A stretch of DNA of 64,000 nt from Candidatus Sulfotelmatobacter sp. (GCA_036500765.1 DASYBM010000004.1:1116001-1180000); one strand, 5' to 3'. Shown: positions 36,765 through 45,160, numbered from the stretch's first letter. Notes: generated by a model from the sequence alone, not told the origin. Translations and numbers: made by a program.

Positions 36765-38600
36765 ATGAAGTACAAGAAGAAATCACCGAAACCTGCGCAG
36801 CGCGGAGAACGACACAGCGCCGCCTGGGGTAAGCGCCTGAGCCTGGTGCTGATGCTGGTGCTGGCCACGGGGATGGCGTTCGGTCAGCGCTGGAACAATC
36901 TCACGACCGGCGCGCCCAGATGGTCGGGACGGATTTCTCCTGAACTTTCTGGACAGTTGGCGAAAGCCCATCAGGGAACGGCCAAGGGCCAGACCGTGCG
37001 CGTCATCGTGCAATACAAACAAGTCCCCACGCCGACCCATTATGCGACGATGCAAGGCCGCGGCGGACTGTTGCACTCGAAGCTGCACATGATTAAGGGT
37101 GCGGCCTTTACGATTCCCGTAAGCGCGTTGGCTGCTCTTGAATCGGATCCTGAAATCGTGGCGGTGAGCATTGATCATGCGACGCAGGTAGCGGACGAGC
37201 TCACTGACGGCGCAATTGGCGCAAGCTCGGCCTGGAATTCCGGGTTCACGGGCGCCGGCGTTGGAGTCGCCGTGATTGATAGCGGCATCAACGACAGCCA
37301 TCCCGACCTGTGGAATTCAAGCGAGACCGCCTCGCGCGTGGTCTATCGCCAGGACTTCACGGGAACTCCGGCCACGAACCTGGCCGGAGGCAAATATGAC
37401 CTGTATGGCCACGGCACACATGTGGCGGGCATCATCGGCGGCAACGGTTACCGTTCTGGCGGGCAGTATGAAGGCGTAGCTCCTGGGGTCAGCCTGATCG
37501 ACCTGCGCGCCCTGGACCAGAACGGCGCGGGCAACGACAGCACGGTGATCGCGGCGATTCAGCAGGCGATTGCTTTGCAGAAGACCTATAACATCCGCGT
37601 CATCAATTTGTCGCTGGGTCGCGGAATTGGCGTCAGCTACACGCAGGATCCTCTCTGTCAGGCGGTAGAAGCAGCCTGGAAGAGTGGCATCGTTGTGGTT
37701 GTGGCTGCCGGCAACTATGGCCGCTTGAGCGTGAACGGAAGCAACGGCTTCGGCACCATCACGGCGCCGGGCAACGATCCGTTTGTGCTGACCGTGGGTG
37801 CGACCAAGAGCAACGGTTCGACGTCGGTATCTGCTGAAACCAAGGCCAGCTTCAGTTCGAAAGGGCCCACGACCTACGATCACATCGTGAAGCCTGACAT
37901 CATGGCGCCGGGCAACGACATTGTTTCTCTGTCGGCCCCGGGAGCCACGCTGGAGGCGGGCTATCCGGAGGAACTGGTGACCGGAACCGATAACAAGAAC
38001 GATTATTTCACGCTGAGCGGCACCAGCATGGCGACCCCCGCGGTCGCGGGCGCGGTGGCTTTAATGTTGCAGGAACAGCCCACCCTCACACCCGACCAGG
38101 TGAAGGCGCGGCTGATGAAAACCGCGAACAAAATGGGAATATTCTCGACGTCGGCGTATGTTCCGCATCTGTTGCAGAGCTTCGTCGATTACTACGATCT
38201 GTTCTCGGTGGGATCGGGCTTGGTAAACGTCCAGGCTGCAACGACCAATACAGATCTGGCTCCGTCCAACGTTGGAGCCGCATTGTCGCCGACCGTGGTC
38301 TATAACTCGCAGAATGGGACGATCTCTCTGGTCTACGGAAACTCGAGCGTCGCCTCGAACTCCGTGGTCTGGGGATCGTCGGTGGTCTGGGGTACGTCGG
38401 TGGTGTGGGGAGCTTCGACGGTGAGCGGCACCTCGGTGGTTTGGGGAGCTTCAGTGCCCTGGAACAGTAATGCCCTCAGTGCATTCAGCGTGGTTTGGGG
38501 ATCGAGCACGGGTACAGCTTCGGCCACCAGTGTGGTCTGGGGCGCTTCGGTGGACAACTCCGACGCCGCGTTTACCGACGCGGGAGACGACGAACAATAG
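36765..38600 (+). CDS. Secreted subtilisin-like serine protease (S8 family) with SVVWG-repeat tail
   Basis: 611 residues. An N-terminal basic stretch and helix (22-40) act as signal peptide; residues 75-140 look like an inhibitor_I9 propeptide. The catalytic triad is complete: Asp172 (VIDSGIN), His216 (GHGTHVAG), Ser421 (SGTSMATP), with the oxyanion Asn317 (AAGN). After the catalytic domain (to about 510) comes a tail of about 75 residues with six exact VVWG units and two degenerate ones (TVSG, SVPW) on an S-V-V-W-G-x-S plan, then an acidic end. The tail is probably a surface or sorting module; its role is not known to me. Confidence 0.9.
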   Translation: MKYKKKSPKPAQRGERHSAAWGKRLSLVLMLVLATGMAFGQRWNNLTTGAPRWSGRISPELSGQLAKAHQGTAKGQTVRVIVQYKQVPTPTHYATMQGRGGLLHSKLHMIKGAAFTIPVSALAALESDPEIVAVSIDHATQVADELTDGAIGASSAWNSGFTGAGVGVAVIDSGINDSHPDLWNSSETASRVVYRQDFTGTPATNLAGGKYDLYGHGTHVAGIIGGNGYRSGGQYEGVAPGVSLIDLRALDQNGAGNDSTVIAAIQQAIALQKTYNIRVINLSLGRGIGVSYTQDPLCQAVEAAWKSGIVVVVAAGNYGRLSVNGSNGFGTITAPGNDPFVLTVGATKSNGSTSVSAETKASFSSKGPTTYDHIVKPDIMAPGNDIVSLSAPGATLEAGYPEELVTGTDNKNDYFTLSGTSMATPAVAGAVALMLQEQPTLTPDQVKARLMKTANKMGIFSTSAYVPHLLQSFVDYYDLFSVGSGLVNVQAATTNTDLAPSNVGAALSPTVVYNSQNGTISLVYGNSSVASNSVVWGSSVVWGTSVVWGASTVSGTSVVWGASVPWNSNALSAFSVVWGSSTGTASATSVVWGASVDNSDAAFTDAGDDEQ

Positions 38601-38633
38601 TGAGCCGTGTGAACCTACGAAAGGAGACTAATC

Positions 38634-39368
38634 ATGAATAACACACGGCGAATTCAAACGTTCATCGGAGCCATGATGCTGGCCGCAGTCATTACGGCAG
38701 GCTACGCAACCTTCACCAGCCACGCCCTGCACAGTTACTTTGCGCTGGCGCTCCTGATGCTGGCGGCGGTTACGTCGCGGATGAAAGTGAAGCTCCCGGG
38801 AATTAACGGCAACATGTCGGTAAACCTGCCCTTTCTGCTGACAGCCGTCATCAGCCTGAGCGCTGCCGAAGCGGCGGCGATTACGTTCGCGTCGACGGTG
38901 GTGCAGTGTTGGCCGCGAAAGGGCGCGAAGGTCAACCTGCAACAGATGGCGTTCAACCTGAGCATGATGGCGTTCGCCAGTTGCCTGGCGAGCCTGATAT
39001 TTCACGCCAGTTGGTCTGGACTGCATGGCGGTTCCACTGGTCTTGGACTCGCGCTGGCGACGGCCACGCTGTTTCTAGGGCAGACCGCTCCGGTCGCTGC
39101 CATCGTAGCCGTCAGCGAAGGCAAAGCGGCAGGACAGATCTGGTGGAGCCTGGCGCATCTGTCGTTCCCTTACTACGTAGTCAGCGCGGGAGTAACAACC
39201 ATGGTCCAGACCGTCAGTTCGCACATGGGCTGGGGACTGGCGCTCTCAGTCTTCCCGGTGATGTACGTAATCCACCGCTCTTACAAGTTGTACTTTAGTG
39301 GAATGGTGGCAGGCATGACGGAAACACGCCCGCAGGTGATGGTGCAAGCGGCGCGCGCGGGTGCGTAG
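38634..39368 (+). CDS. Stand-alone membrane sensor domain, paralogue of the HD-GYP/GGDEF N-terminal domain
   Basis: A 244-residue membrane protein with seven or so helices and no output domain. It aligns by eye with the first 230 residues of the protein at 28025: MKVKLPGINGNMSVN against LKVQLPGIDGTMSVN, EGKAAGQIWW against EGKSSRKVWS, SFPYY in both, and YVIHRSYKLYFSGM against YWVYRSYRLYLGRL. It sits 33 bases after the subtilase stop with a good AAAGGAGA ribosome site, so the two are likely co-transcribed. The role could be sensing or interaction with the cyclic-di-GMP enzyme; this is inference. Confidence 0.85.
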   Translation: MNNTRRIQTFIGAMMLAAVITAGYATFTSHALHSYFALALLMLAAVTSRMKVKLPGINGNMSVNLPFLLTAVISLSAAEAAAITFASTVVQCWPRKGAKVNLQQMAFNLSMMAFASCLASLIFHASWSGLHGGSTGLGLALATATLFLGQTAPVAAIVAVSEGKAAGQIWWSLAHLSFPYYVVSAGVTTMVQTVSSHMGWGLALSVFPVMYVIHRSYKLYFSGMVAGMTETRPQVMVQAARAGA

Positions 39369-39412
39369 GGGTCCAACGGAAATCGATTTCAACCGATCGA
39401 TTCAAAGGAAGG

Positions 39413-39440
39413 AAGGGTGGCGCAGCTTGCCACCCTTTTT
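39413..39440 (+). terminator. Intrinsic terminator after the subtilase/membrane-domain pair
   Basis: AAGGGTGGC and GCCACCCTT form a 9-bp stem around a 7-base loop and are followed directly by TTTTTCTTT. Confidence 0.85.
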
Positions 39441-39512
39441 CTTTCGCGTTTTTTTTGGGAGCTGTTTGGGTTCGCATGCGCTGAACGCAAGCGGAGAATC
39501 TGGCGGGGTCAA

Positions 39513-40142
39513 TCAGGGGTTGCCGGTTCCTTTGATCTGGTCGCGATACTGCTGCTCGGTTCCAACGAAGAATTCTTCGTACTTCCGCGTGCCCGATACG
39601 CCTGATTTCTCTCCGTTGATCTTTTCCCCGTCGATCTTTTCCCCGTCGACCTTGCCCCAGATCAGGCGGCCGGGACCGGAATCGGGGATTGGCCGCAGAC
39701 CGCTGGGGGAGTCAAAAAAGTACGCGTCTTTCGTCCGTCCGTATTGTTCTGGCGACGACGTTCGCAACGATCCATCGGGCGGAATTTCGAGCACAGTCCG
39801 CCCATTTTCCGATTTTAGCGGTGGCGCTCCGGGAATCTCGAACTCGACTCGCACCCAGCCGGTATAGCCGTTGGGAAGTAAGAATCGAAACGAACGCGGA
39901 GTCGAGTTTCGTTGACCGATGCCGATCCACGCGCCCAGAATGAACATGAATGCGAGCATAAGAACTCCGGCGACGATTCGCACCGGACGGGTCGCGCGAT
40001 CGGGAAACAGCCAACTGCCAGCCCCCGCTTCAGGCCTTGGACGAAAACTGACAACCGCGGCGTACACGGTGACTAGAACCAGAAGGAACGTGGCTAGAGA
40101 AGGAAGGATCATCCGGTCATAATGGAACATCAGGTCAGGCAT
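39513..40142 (-). CDS. Hypothetical membrane-anchored protein
   Basis: 209 residues. Two hydrophobic helices lie near residues 13-33 and 55-77, followed by an extracytoplasmic domain with a PNGYTGWVRVEF segment and a C-terminal stretch in which DGEK/NGEK repeats four times (a 15-bp DNA repeat). The GYxGWVxVxF segment recalls small DUF domains found in secreted bacterial proteins, but I cannot name a family with confidence. The start overlaps the end of the next upstream gene by 13 bases, so the two are probably translated together. Confidence 0.65.
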   Translation of the reverse strand: MPDLMFHYDRMILPSLATFLLVLVTVYAAVVSFRPRPEAGAGSWLFPDRATRPVRIVAGVLMLAFMFILGAWIGIGQRNSTPRSFRFLLPNGYTGWVRVEFEIPGAPPLKSENGRTVLEIPPDGSLRTSSPEQYGRTKDAYFFDSPSGLRPIPDSGPGRLIWGKVDGEKIDGEKINGEKSGVSGTRKYEEFFVGTEQQYRDQIKGTGNP

Positions 40143-40546
40143 CGTTTAGAGCCCTGCATGGCGGCAGAGTGCATGAGGGGAGGCGAAATCACTCGCGACA
40201 CTCGTGCCGGCTTGAGCACATGGGTGCGCATCAGATTCTTAATCGCGGGAGCGTAGAAACACCACATTGCCAACGCTGCAATCAGCGCCAGCCGCGCCGC
40301 CCCATGTGGCCGAAACAGGCTGACGCACGCGGCAACCAACAACAACATCGATCCCAACAACGAAACCAGTTCCAGCGGATTGAACGGCGCTCCATACACA
40401 GTGAAGGCGAGGAGCAGGTAAACGTGAATCCCGGTCACCAGGCCGGTAACGAAATATAAGAAGAACGGCAGCATAGGGAGAACCAAAATGCGCGAAATTA
40501 TTTTAGCGCCGTTCGCGCTGGCAAGCAGAAGGGCCGTAAAGGCCAC
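40130..40546 (-). CDS. Hypothetical multi-helix membrane protein
   Basis: 138 residues with three or four hydrophobic helices (about 20-45, 55-75, 80-100) and a basic C-terminal tail. No family motif recognised. The start is uncertain: a GTG at 40546 gives the longest form, and no strong Shine-Dalgarno is visible. It overlaps the downstream gene by 13 bases and lies close to the 3' end of the tRNA-Leu gene on the same strand. Confidence 0.55.
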   Translation of the reverse strand: MAFTALLLASANGAKIISRILVLPMLPFFLYFVTGLVTGIHVYLLLAFTVYGAPFNPLELVSLLGSMLLLVAACVSLFRPHGAARLALIAALAMWCFYAPAIKNLMRTHVLKPARVSRVISPPLMHSAAMQGSKRCLT

Positions 40547-40623
40547 TTGAGTCTACGAATCCTCCGGTTCTTACGCGTGGATCGGGGACTTTGGTGAAAG
40601 GGTGCCGAGGGGGAATAAAAGCG

Positions 40624-40954
40624 TGGTGCGGGCGGAGGGACTTGAACCCTCATGGGCCGTTTAAGCCCTGCGGATTTTCATGCCGTCTACGGCTTTCGCC
40701 GCCCGGACGTGGAGCTTTTTCAGGCTCACGTCAAGTTTGCGGTCTGGACTATCCCTTCACCCTCCTCCGGAAATTCCGGAGCTTAGGTGCTGCCCGTCTA
40801 GTCTCTACACCTTCCCGGTTGATTTCTCTCCGGGCTTGGCTCGGGATTGCCAGTGAAGGTTCCCCCGAATTTGAGCAGTTCTGCATCGCCGATTTCCCGG
40901 CGAGCACTCAAGTTTTCCTTAAGTCCGCTGCGTATGCCATTCCGCCACGCCCGC
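40624..40954 (-). tRNA. tRNA-Leu(UAA), interrupted by a group I intron
   Basis: Joining 40954-40921 (34 nt) to 40678-40624 (55 nt) gives an 89-nt tRNA with acceptor arms GCGGGCG/CGCCCGC, D-arm with AATGGCA, anticodon stem GCGGA/TCCGC, loop C-U-U-A-A-A-A with anticodon UAA, a long class II variable arm, T-arm GAGGGTTCAAGTCCCTC and an encoded CCA. The long variable arm and anticodon identify leucine. The open reading frames across this locus are antisense artefacts. A likely -10 (TATGAT) lies at 40984-40979, about 25 bases upstream of the mature 5' end. Confidence 0.93.
40679..40920 (-). ncRNA. Group I self-splicing intron in the tRNA-Leu(UAA) anticodon
   Basis: 242 nt between U34 and A35 of the anticodon. 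P1 can be drawn: exon ACTT plus intron AAG pairs with CTTGAGT, giving the conserved U.G pair at the 5' splice site. The Q-like element AATCCCGAGCCAAG, the R-like element GTGTAGAGACTAGACGGG and the S-like element AAGGGATAGTCC occur in the right order, and the intron ends in G before the 3' exon. There is no open reading frame for an endonuclease. Position and core resemble the cyanobacterial/plastid tRNA-Leu(UAA) intron. Confidence 0.92.
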
Positions 40955-40978
40955 GCGCGGCTGTCTGACTGCCTTTCT

Positions 40979-40984
40979 ATCATA
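40979..40984 (-). promoter_or_regulatory. Probable -10 element of the tRNA-Leu promoter
   Basis: TATGAT on the minus strand, 25 bases before the mature tRNA 5' end. The -35 region is not clear. Confidence 0.4.
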
Positions 40985-41224
40985 GGACAGGATTGCCCGG
41001 AACAGTGGGCGGTAGCAATGCGGCATGAGCCGGTGACCCGGCCACAATGTTCCTGCGGGAACATAACGTCATGACGGGGGAGGATATACGATCATGTGAT
41101 GACAGCTAAGACTAAGAAAGCAAAGAGACGAACGGATGGGCACCGGCAACCCAGGCTGATGGGCCATGGACCCACGTTGTTCGCGGGGCGATCGAAGCCT
41201 GTCGATTTGCAGGTCGTGAGCCGG

Positions 41225-42493
41225 CTATGGCGTGACCGCGAAGACTACGCCGCAACCAATAAACTGTTCACAGCCGAAATCACCGGCGTCCGGGGCGGTG
41301 CCGTAAAGTTTGCCCGCTGCATCCATGACCAAACCGGCCGTGGGGAAGCCGCCATCTTTCTTCCCTGTAAATCTGTACAACACCGTTTCCTGGCCCGTCG
41401 TATCGAGCTTGAAAACCGTTCCGCACCCGAGTTGTTCACCCAACAAGTTGCAGGAGAGATCGCCCCCGAATTCGGTGGTTCCGTATAAGTTGCCGGCCGC
41501 GTCCCGGAGCAATGGCGCGGCTGAATCCCTCCCATCCCTGCCACCCTTGAAGTTGTAAAGTACAGTTATTACGCCCTGCGGGTCGAGCCTAAAGATGGTT
41601 CCGTTGTCTCCCGCAGCGCAAGCATTGGCGGTTCCATAAAGGTTCCCAGCCCGGTCCCCGATTAAACCGCCAAAAGGAAAACACCCGTAGGCATCGGAGT
41701 TAACGAAAACGTGCAATATAGTTATGGCCCCGCTCATATCCAGTTTGAACAGCGTCCCGCAACCGGTTCCTACGCAGGAGGAACTGCCCCCCTGGCCCGC
41801 AGTGCCGTAAAGATTGCCTTGCGCATCCCGTACCAGGTTGCCGATTGGCATGGTTCCGTCAAAAGTTCCCTGGAAAGCATAGAGGGTCGTCAGGTTACCA
41901 GCAGGGTCCAGTTTGAAAACGGTTCCGCAACCAACCGGAATGTCGCAGTTTGTGATGTCGCCTCCGTATGCGGTGCTGCCATAGAGATTGCCGGCAGAGT
42001 CCATTATCATGGTCGCCCAAGGACCGGACCCGTCCGCGCCGCCGAAACTGTGCAGGACCGTCTCTCTGCCGGTCTTATCCAGTTTGAATATGGAGCCTTG
42101 CCGGTAAGCGCCGCCGAGATAGGTGGTGCCGTAGAGGTTTCCGGCTGCATCCCGGATCAGTCCTCCGATTGGGTCTGCGCCTCTGGGATAAACGTCACAA
42201 CATCCAGGGAATCTATACAGCACGGTATACTCACCCATTTTGTCTATCCTGAATACCGTACCGATGGAAGAGTTGCCGCCCCCGTCGTAGGTGTTGCCGT
42301 AAATGCCGTCCGGCGCCAGCAGCAAGGCGTCCAAGGGATCGATTCCGTCGTTTCCACCGGTGAAGGTGTGAATTACTGTGAAGGTTTGCGCCTGGGCTGC
42401 CGGGGTCGCCGTGAGCATTGCGGTCAGCGCCAGGGCCAAGACCAAACTGGCGCGACCGCGCTTGATAGAATTCCACGCGAATTTCAACTTCAT
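41225..42493 (-). CDS. Secreted Gloeo/Verruco tandem-repeat protein
   Basis: 422 residues with a signal peptide (about 1-36, ending A-Q-A-Q) and nine or so repeats of about 40-45 residues: GNLYGTTxxGG, then GTVFKLDxxGxxTVLYxF. This is the TIGR03803-type repeat (choice-of-anchor GloVer) found in secreted proteins of Acidobacteria, Verrucomicrobia and Gloeobacter; it likely folds as a beta-propeller. I start at ATG 42493 because the signal peptide begins there; the frame is open 19 codons further up. Function beyond being extracellular is unknown. Confidence 0.83.
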   Translation of the reverse strand: MKLKFAWNSIKRGRASLVLALALTAMLTATPAAQAQTFTVIHTFTGGNDGIDPLDALLLAPDGIYGNTYDGGGNSSIGTVFRIDKMGEYTVLYRFPGCCDVYPRGADPIGGLIRDAAGNLYGTTYLGGAYRQGSIFKLDKTGRETVLHSFGGADGSGPWATMIMDSAGNLYGSTAYGGDITNCDIPVGCGTVFKLDPAGNLTTLYAFQGTFDGTMPIGNLVRDAQGNLYGTAGQGGSSSCVGTGCGTLFKLDMSGAITILHVFVNSDAYGCFPFGGLIGDRAGNLYGTANACAAGDNGTIFRLDPQGVITVLYNFKGGRDGRDSAAPLLRDAAGNLYGTTEFGGDLSCNLLGEQLGCGTVFKLDTTGQETVLYRFTGKKDGGFPTAGLVMDAAGKLYGTAPDAGDFGCEQFIGCGVVFAVTP

Positions 42494-42660
42494 AGCATCC
42501 GCCCTTTCATTTCGGTCTACGGAACTCGTACTGCGATCTTTTTGTCTCACTTGAGAATTGTTTCCGGCTCAAAAGGGTACGTAGACTGATGCAGCCTGTC
42601 TGTTGAATGGTTTGCCGAGGCGCCTCGGCTTAAGCCAGGGAAATCGGCAAGCGGTTATCT

Positions 42661-42774
42661 GATTCTCGAGCCCTTATTTGGTTACAACTCGATTTTTCCC
42701 GCATCCGCGATGCCGACCTGGGCCGGTTCACCGTGGATCGCCTGATGGCAATTATCAACCGACTTGCTCTTTAG
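42661..42774 (+). pseudogene. C-terminal remnant of a HigA/XRE-type antitoxin-like gene
   Basis: The frame before TAG at 42772 reads F-S-R-I-R-D-A-D-L-G-R-F-T-V-D-R-L-M-A-I-I-N-R-L-A-L, which matches the end of HTH_37-type antitoxins (helix-turn-helix recognition helix followed by F-S/T-V-D-R-L). No start codon, no N-terminal HTH and no toxin gene are present, so it is a remnant at best. Confidence 0.45.
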
Positions 42775-42834
42775 CGATTTGGGACAGCAACCGAATCACC
42801 TCACGGCAGCATCTTTATCGCCTCGGAGGTGCTG

Positions 42835-43722
42835 ATGCGCCGTACCAACGTCTGCCTGATCATTGTCTTCCTGTTCTTCCTGGTATTCTCGTCGATTTTT
42901 TGTCTTGCTCAAACCACTACCACGGCCACCTGCACGGACTGGCAGTTCTTCACTACCTTCACGCCTTCGGGAATTAACGTTTCGAATACGGTTGTCGGCT
43001 CAGGCCAGCAGAGCGATGGCAGCATTGCCGGTTACATCCGCTACTCCGATGGTGAAACCCGGAAGTATGTTGACCCACACGCCGCTCCGCCCACCGATTG
43101 GACATACTTCAACAAGATCAACGCCGGTGGCGTGACCGTGGGATGGTACCGCGATGCGAACCAGTCCGCTCACGGCCTGCTTTTTTCAGGATCCAGCTTT
43201 GCAACCTGGGATTATCCCGGCGGAGGCGAGACCATTCTCACGGGCATTAACAAACAGAACACGATCATCGGTTATTGGGGCGGCGACTTCAGCCAGCCGT
43301 ATGATGGATTCGAAAGCTGGGCGAATGGCTCGACTCTCATCATCTCCGCTCCCGGAGCCATGCAGACGACCCCCGGCGCGATCAGCGATACCGGGCTTGT
43401 CGTGGGATACTATGTGCCTGACCAGTCCCAGCCTCCCTATCCCGATCGCGGATTCGTGCTCACCGTATCCGGCGCTTATAAGACGCTTGACTATCCTGGG
43501 GCCGACCGCACTTTCTTGAATGACGTCAACTCCGCCGGAGTCATCGCCGGCTCGTGGACCAACACCACCACCGGCGCAACTGGCGGCTTCCTTTTCGTGA
43601 ACGGCACGTTCGAGGATGTTTTGGGACCGAATGGTGAGGCGACAACTTTGAACGGCATCAACGACGCCGGCTACGTTACCGGCGCGATCCCAGGCAGTTC
43701 ATTCACGGCCCAGTGCCACTAA
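42835..43722 (+). CDS. Secreted HAF-repeat-like protein
   Basis: 295 residues. A strongly hydrophobic signal peptide (about 5-26, ending C-L-A-Q) is followed by repeats with the pattern G-I-N-x-x-N-x-I-x-G-Y-x-x and GFxxxxGxxxTLDYPGA, characteristic of HAF (extracellular) repeats. GGAGG at 42825-42829 gives good spacing to the ATG at 42835, so I prefer it to the GTG six bases upstream. Secreted, function unknown. Confidence 0.78.
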   Translation: MRRTNVCLIIVFLFFLVFSSIFCLAQTTTTATCTDWQFFTTFTPSGINVSNTVVGSGQQSDGSIAGYIRYSDGETRKYVDPHAAPPTDWTYFNKINAGGVTVGWYRDANQSAHGLLFSGSSFATWDYPGGGETILTGINKQNTIIGYWGGDFSQPYDGFESWANGSTLIISAPGAMQTTPGAISDTGLVVGYYVPDQSQPPYPDRGFVLTVSGAYKTLDYPGADRTFLNDVNSAGVIAGSWTNTTTGATGGFLFVNGTFEDVLGPNGEATTLNGINDAGYVTGAIPGSSFTAQCH

Positions 43723-43792
43723 ACCGAAACCGGAAAACCGAAACCGTGAAAAACCAGGGAAACCAGAGACGGGACGTACCCCGCCTCTTCGA

Positions 43793-43870
43793 CGAGCGGG
43801 GCTTGCTCATCGGCATTGTGCTGTGGGAGATCCCTCGGCCCGCTGGTGAAAACGCGGGCCTTCGGGATGA
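43793..43870. repeat. REP-like element with two hairpins
   Basis: GGCCCGC...GCGGGCC (43837-43843 with 43854-43860) within a larger CCCTCGGCCCGC/GCGGGCCTTCGGG structure, preceded by a CCCCGC/GCGGGG hairpin (from about 43778). The region 43723-43956 has no credible gene; a degenerate AACCG-type array (43723-43755) starts it. Confidence 0.6.
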
Positions 43871-43956
43871 CTCGGTGTGCGGCGGAATCGCGAGGCGAGC
43901 GGTGTGAGGCTCACCAAGTGCCATCGGCCATCGCCTTTTGACGTGCGATTTCCGCT

Positions 43957-44166
43957 TCACTTGGCGGCGAAGATGTCGTAGGTCCGCTGCCCCAGCAGCA
44001 GGTCGAAGGAACGACTGAACAGGTCGCCGATCGTCTTGCCGATAACTTCGTCGCCAACGGGCGGCAGCCATCCGCCGTGGTTGAACCCGCCGGTAGGATC
44101 CTCCGTCGTTCCGCCCGGCGACTGCATCGCACCGTCAAGCGAAACGAATGCCGGGTAGTGCCTCAG
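43957..44166 (-). pseudogene. Truncated dihydrofolate-reductase-like (RibD C-terminal domain) gene
   Basis: About 70 codons with the YwjB/YyaP-type DHFR signature: FVSLDGAMQSPGG, DPTGGFNHGGW, and DLLLGQRTYDIFAAK before a stop. Full members are about 180-200 residues, so roughly 110 C-terminal residues are missing, and the natural N-terminal methionine is also lost; upstream codons read through unrelated sequence. It is a gene fragment, next to a transposase remnant. Confidence 0.75.
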
Positions 44167-44186
44167 TTTAAAATTGTTTTCAATTC

Positions 44187-44351
44187 TTAAACTTGAGGAC
44201 GGGGTTTCGGAGATGTGTTGGCCGCTCGTCCGGCCATGATAGACAAATAGCAATCCTCGTGAATGGGTTTGCCGTCGTGAGTGATCTTACTTGCTCTAAG
44301 GTCTATCGGTTCGTGGCAAACGATGCAGATGTGCGTAGACTCTGAAGACAT
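44187..44351 (-). CDS. Small four-cysteine protein (possible zinc-binding)
   Basis: 54 residues from ATG 44351. It has C-I-V-C-H at the start and H-E-D-C near residue 37, a CxxC...H/C pattern that could bind zinc, then a basic Pro-rich tail. No family name. It overlaps in another frame with sequence upstream of the DHFR fragment, so it might itself be a remnant; confidence is limited. Confidence 0.4.
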   Translation of the reverse strand: MSSESTHICIVCHEPIDLRASKITHDGKPIHEDCYLSIMAGRAANTSPKPRPQV

Positions 44352-44456
44352 AACGGCCCCCCGGCGAACCAATCAGGTTTCACAAGAGACCGACGCCCAA
44401 GTGGGCACGGCGGAGAGATGTGTGGTTGACTACACGAGAGTATGCCATTTTGTACT

Positions 44457-44663
44457 CTAGCGTACGTAATAGTTCTGTAAAGATGGGTCTTTATGCGTTA
44501 TTAGCCCGCGATTTGTAAGGTCCACGCTTGGCGGGCGGGGCATGTAGTTGTCCGCCATCAACGCGATTTCTTCCAGACTCCAAACATGATCGCTCAAGCC
44601 AGCCGCCATGCTCGGAGTGATCCTCAGCGTCTTGTGGATTCTGGCGAAATTGTAGAAACTACC
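44457..44663 (-). pseudogene. C-terminal remnant of an IS1-like DDE transposase
   Basis: The frame reads S-F-Y-N-F-A-R-I-H-K-T-L-R-I-T-P-S-M-A-A-G then W-S-L-E-E-I-A-L-M-A-D. F-Y-N-F-x-R-I-H-K-T-L-R-x-T-P-A/S-M-A-A-G is the end of an IS1-type transposase. The catalytic portion is absent, and no terminal inverted repeats were identified, so the element is dead. Confidence 0.7.
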
Positions 44664-44764
44664 GATGTCTGACGGTTCGAGACGCCATAACCCAATCCAG
44701 CATTCAGGGAACGACCAGCTCATCCACTAGCCTTCACAAATCAGGGATTTCTATTCGCTCATTT

Positions 44765-45160
44765 CTATTCGCTCCTGGATGGTTCCCAAAGCTCGATCTT
44801 ATTGCCGTCTGGATCTTTAAGCCACGCAAAGTTTCCGTAGTCGGGATATTCCGCGGTCTTTTCGATGGCCACGCCCTTGCTTTTGAGATGGCTGAGGATG
44901 TCGGCCATGTTCTTCACGCGATAATTAATCTGGCCGGTCCGCGGCTTATCCTTGATGTCCTGATCGGTGGGCATAATTGCCCACGCAGTCGTTCTCTTGA
45001 TCTCCGGGTTTTCCAAATCCCTGGAGTCAAAGGTCGCAAAGATTGAATTGCACTCCGTGTCTTCGCCCTCCGGAATTATTCCGAGAGAATCGCGATACCA
45101 GGCAGCCAATCGCTTGGCATCGTTGGAAAAAAGAAAAACACCGCCAATTCCGTCGATCAT
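44765..45160 (-). CDS. VOC (glyoxalase/bleomycin-resistance) family protein
   Basis: 131 residues of a single-domain vicinal-oxygen-chelate protein: an opening G-I-G-G-V-F-L-F-S, DAKRLAAWYRDSLGI, and the closing WLKDPDGNKIELWEP with the metal-ligand Glu. The start at ATG 45160 is supported by an AAGGAGG six bases upstream. Such proteins are lyases, dioxygenases or drug-binding proteins; the substrate is not readable. It is a single gene with its own spacing from neighbours. Confidence 0.85.
   Translation of the reverse strand: MIDGIGGVFLFSNDAKRLAAWYRDSLGIIPEGEDTECNSIFATFDSRDLENPEIKRTTAWAIMPTDQDIKDKPRTGQINYRVKNMADILSHLKSKGVAIEKTAEYPDYGNFAWLKDPDGNKIELWEPSRSE

Noticed and set aside
40591-40968. 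Plus-strand reading frame of 125 codons
   Set aside because: It is antisense to the tRNA-Leu gene and its intron; the RRDLNPHGPFKP-type start is the usual artefact of a tRNA T-arm read backwards.
43703-44071. Minus-strand frame of 122 codons near the DHFR fragment
   Set aside because: Overlaps the DHFR fragment in another frame and a REP-like element; no motif.
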